Assembly: GCA_038496445.1 (NCBI GenBank) | Contig: JALMLS010000505.1 | Span: 82,500 to 146,499, forward strand | Length of the DNA: 64,000 nt | Direction of reading: 5' to 3' | Source: Trichosphaerium sp. ATCC 40318 | Lineage: Eukaryota > Discosea > Flabellinia > Trichosidae | In this document: piece after piece, positions 61,375 through 64,000 of the stretch | How positions within the stretch are numbered: position 1 is the first letter of the stretch | How the letters are laid out: the number at the start of each line of letters is the position of its first letter | Notes under the pieces: generated by a model | What the model saw: the letters and a program-made list of their open reading frames with translations, nothing else | Databases searched by the model: none | Told to the model about the DNA's origin: nothing | Program-made: the position numbers and the translations under genes

Positions 61375-62363
61375 CGGTAGTTTTTTTTGGTTTCGACCTT
61401 GGTTTCGTTCATTGTTATCTGCAGTTATGTACACGTTGCATTAGTGGTATCATCATAGTATTATCATAATACAGATTGTGTGGCGTTTAACCTTGGACAA
61501 ACAAGTTACGTATACTTGAGTTGCAGAGAGATCAAAAGCTTTAGTGTTTACTCGACTGTGACGTAATTGTATAGTCCGTATTGTTATCCCTTGCTCTTTG
61601 TTGCAAAAAGAAAATAATGCTATAGTAGCATCACCTACGCACGGCGATGCCAAAAATAAAGTTTTTGTACTGTTTTTTTGAGCAAGCGATCTTTGGTAGA
61701 TTATACTTTTTGCCGATTACGCTTGAGTTAGCATTTGGAGTGACAACAGTCTTGTGCTTCCAAACTTCGAGATTTGTACAAAATGCTTACAAGTCGTGTT
61801 CCTTGCTTTATCAGTCAGTGAGCTTGATACCAAGGTTAAGGTGCGTCTTTGAATCGTAATGATCCAGGCTGTAGACTAATACAGGTTTACCTTTCTTTCT
61901 TTTTAAGTGATGGTTCCAACCACAGTTTACAATAGTTCCTGCGCAAACGTAAGGAAGCGTCAGATAATGTCACATGTGATATCTTTACACGTACTGAAAA
62001 CAAGTAATAAGGCACAGAAAATGATGAATATTATTCAATACTCCGTAGATGAACCTGTGCTACATTAAGAAAACAAAGCAATCAAACGACACTTTTTATA
62101 TTTGCTTGTTGTAACATCTTTGAGTACGAGGGTTGAAGCATTCACCTTCGTCAGTAATACCTAATAAAGGAGGTAGACGAGCTTAAATCAATGTATACCT
62201 GGACAGTACTTGAGACCAAGAGCGCAGATTGCGCCTCTAAAACAGGCCATAGTGTCATTGATACAACATAGACTCAAAACATATTGATACAAAGTGTTCA
62301 TCAACGATATTGTATTTACGACTATATTAAGTTTTTGTGTACAGAAGTGACTATTCTCAGAAG
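61375..62363. other. no gene supported
   Basis: Open stretches on both strands around 61453-61860 could hide exons, but starts and splice phases do not fit together. The part nearest 62363 is the 3' flank of the FAD-oxidase relic. Confidence 0.3.
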
Positions 62364-63879
62364 TTAAGGTATCGATTGCTCAAACGCAAAGAAGTTTGTG
62401 GGATCATACAACCTACGTATGCGCTGTAAGCGATCCAAGTTTTCTCCATAGTATGCCTGTGGCCAATCAGGGAAGTTAGGATCAATATAATTAACATAAG
62501 AACCGCTCAAATATGGTACCAGTAGTGTACGCATTTTGTTGACCCAATCAATGTTAGCTTGTTCATCTTGTGGATCATCCCAAATTGCCTTGATCTGGAT
62601 AAGCAATACGCTGTCTCTATGATAAAATGCTGTTGCGTTTGAAGAGATTCTAGATATTGCTCCACCTCCCACGTGAAACAGCACAAGATTTCTAGGATTA
62701 GGAAAAGATTCAAGCGAATTCATTAGCATGTCTACTAGATCAAGATTGAATGCTCCAGGTTTGAGGAAACCAGAAGTCAAGTATAAATAACCTCTTTGAG
62801 CAGACGTTACATTTGTGTTTTTAACTGACCAGTCATTGAACCTTTGAGGTTTTAATGTATTCAGTTCGAGATCATCACTGAGGTCAATGAGTGATTTAAG
62901 CACATTGTTTTCAGAGCACGTGGATGGATTGTTATTGCATATAACAGTCACACAGAATAGCCTCGCCTTGTTTTTACCAAAAGGAAGCCAAACTGGATCT
63001 ATATCTATCCAATCCGGCAATGTATCTATACCTTCTAACCATATACTCCATGCTTGTCTTACAACAGAAGAAAATGGTTGCCAGCATACTTCTCCCATTA
63101 GCATTTGGTCGGTATATTCATTATCGTTTGAGCCACTACTGACTGCGGTTGGTACATTGTACGGCTTGTGAAGCTGTAAAACAAAGGATAAAGCAATACC
63201 AAAAAGTATAATCTCCTCCGCCTCTTGACGCCCAAAACAATTCAACATTTTCATTTTATGATGCTTTTACTACAGTTCCATTTGCAAGCATAAACGTGAC
63301 CTAAGCACATTGTCAGATCCAAGTCCATAACTGCGCGATAGAAAAGACCATCCGCCACCTAGCAGAAACCCAGCCACACCAACTAAAGGGCATCCACCGC
63401 CAAGAGCTACCCAAGTATTTTGAAGACGACGATAAATGTCGTTCCAACGAACACCAGCGCCCACGCGCATCGTACCGTTTTCGTAAAGCACTATATCGTT
63501 AAAGTATGTACGAAGTTGTAGGACTACGCCACCATCATTTAAACTGTATCTACGGCTTGTTAACATTTGAAGAACGGTGTTTTCTCACTAACCCTTCTGC
63601 GGAATGACCTCCACTTAGCGTTGAGAACGTAGTGTTACAATATTGTACAGCGCTTAGCACTGCGGATACCGCATCAAAGTCCTCTGGAGATATAACTAAT
63701 GCTGGTGCCTTTTGCGCGAGCGCATTGTCTATTTGAACGGCGTTTTTATAAATGACAGTACCAGGGTACGAAATTGCGCCTGTCCAATCATCATTCGCGT
63801 TCAGTTGATCAGTAACACAACTGCACGTGACCTTATATGAGTATAGTAATAGTAGGGATAAGAGCAACCCTTTTAGCAT
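62364..63879 (-). pseudogene. berberine-bridge-type FAD-linked oxidase gene with disabling lesions
   Basis: Secreted flavoprotein oxidase of the FAD_binding_4/BBE family. A signal peptide (LLLSLLLLYSY) opens the frame at 63879. The sugar- or alcohol-oxidase-type landmarks follow: SGGHSAEG (His for bicovalent FAD) near 63605; [17 protein letters not shown] (Cys) near 63380; YGLGSDNVL near 63320. The C-terminal BBE segment FPDWPQAYYGENLDRLQ is near 62430. One intron near 63550-63595 splices in phase. Between 63200 and 63305 there are three lesions: a frameshift at about 63298-63305, an in-frame TAA at 63256-63258 inside the otherwise recognisable [19 protein letters not shown] block, and a second frameshift in an A/T run at 63201-63205. 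The rest is well preserved, so inactivation is recent or the sequence has errors. Confidence 0.75.
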
Positions 63880-64000
63880 ACGAGAATTGTATTATTTGGC
63901 TAAACAGGAAAGAACAAATTCAGACAAAACTTTTCGGTATTTGGGTACAAAAAGCCGGCATTTGCTTCGATAGATTTTAAATATTGCTCTTATAACGTGT

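Noticed and set aside
63270-63302. An intron (GTCACG ... GTAG) that would remove part of the FAD oxidase
   Set aside because: It deletes a conserved block, has an atypical donor, and the next exon still runs into a stop, so frameshift lesions explain the data better.

Overview
The window is nuclear DNA of a eukaryote, most likely a unicellular one. Genes on both strands are broken by many short introns (about 30 to 150 nt, a few longer). The 5' splice site is very often GTACGT, and acceptors end in a T-rich tract plus AG. There are no operons, Shine-Dalgarno sites or prokaryotic promoters. The proteins are typically eukaryotic: a Rab-GAP (TBC) protein, SCC2/NIPBL cohesin loader, MUS81-type nuclease, GUP1-type MBOAT acyltransferase, F-box/LRR protein, ankyrin-PARP protein and a GPI-anchored mucin-like protein. 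I cannot name the lineage from sequence alone. Exon joins below were worked out by eye from reading phase and splice signals, so internal boundaries are approximate.

Layout. 1.2-6.4 kb: C1-C2-TBC-EF-hand protein (+). 6.8-11.8 kb: tandem pair of seven-transmembrane receptor-like genes (+). 12-14.5 kb: small uncertain genes and a Thr/Pro mucin (-). 14.6-15.3 kb: repeats. 15.7-17.4 kb: coiled-coil protein (+). 17.9-20.4 kb: MBOAT acyltransferase (-). 21.3-24.3 kb: malic enzyme (+). 24.6-25.5 kb: frameshifted F-box/LRR gene (+). 25.8-28.1 kb: MUS81-like nuclease with a C-terminal UBZ4-like zinc finger (-). 28.8-35.8 kb: SCC2/NIPBL with a PHD finger (-). 36-38.4 kb: a gene relic and two small genes (+). 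38.7-41.6 kb: membrane LRR protein (-). 41.7-46.4 kb: second tandem pair of seven-transmembrane genes (+), distantly related to the first. 46.9-60 kb: an accessory region with gene relics, repeats and a large ankyrin-PARP gene (48.1-53.6 kb, -) whose ankyrin repeats are each encoded by one homogenised exon-intron unit. 60-64 kb: uncertain small ORFs and a broken berberine-bridge-type FAD oxidase gene (-).

The most interesting items are: (1) four copies, in two tandem pairs, of a secreted-domain plus seven-TM family, with ectodomains resembling a protease-associated (PA) fold and signs of exon-sized gene conversion; (2) the ankyrin-PARP gene with about 19 nearly identical exon-intron units of about 150 bp, plus scattered broken pieces of the same family; (3) the MUS81-UBZ4 fusion; (4) a long foldback element and other dispersed repeats; and (5) the unusual GTACGT splice donor and the excess of CACGTG palindromes. 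Apart from housekeeping functions (chromosome cohesion, DNA repair, membrane lipid acylation, malate metabolism), I see no pathway linking neighbouring genes.
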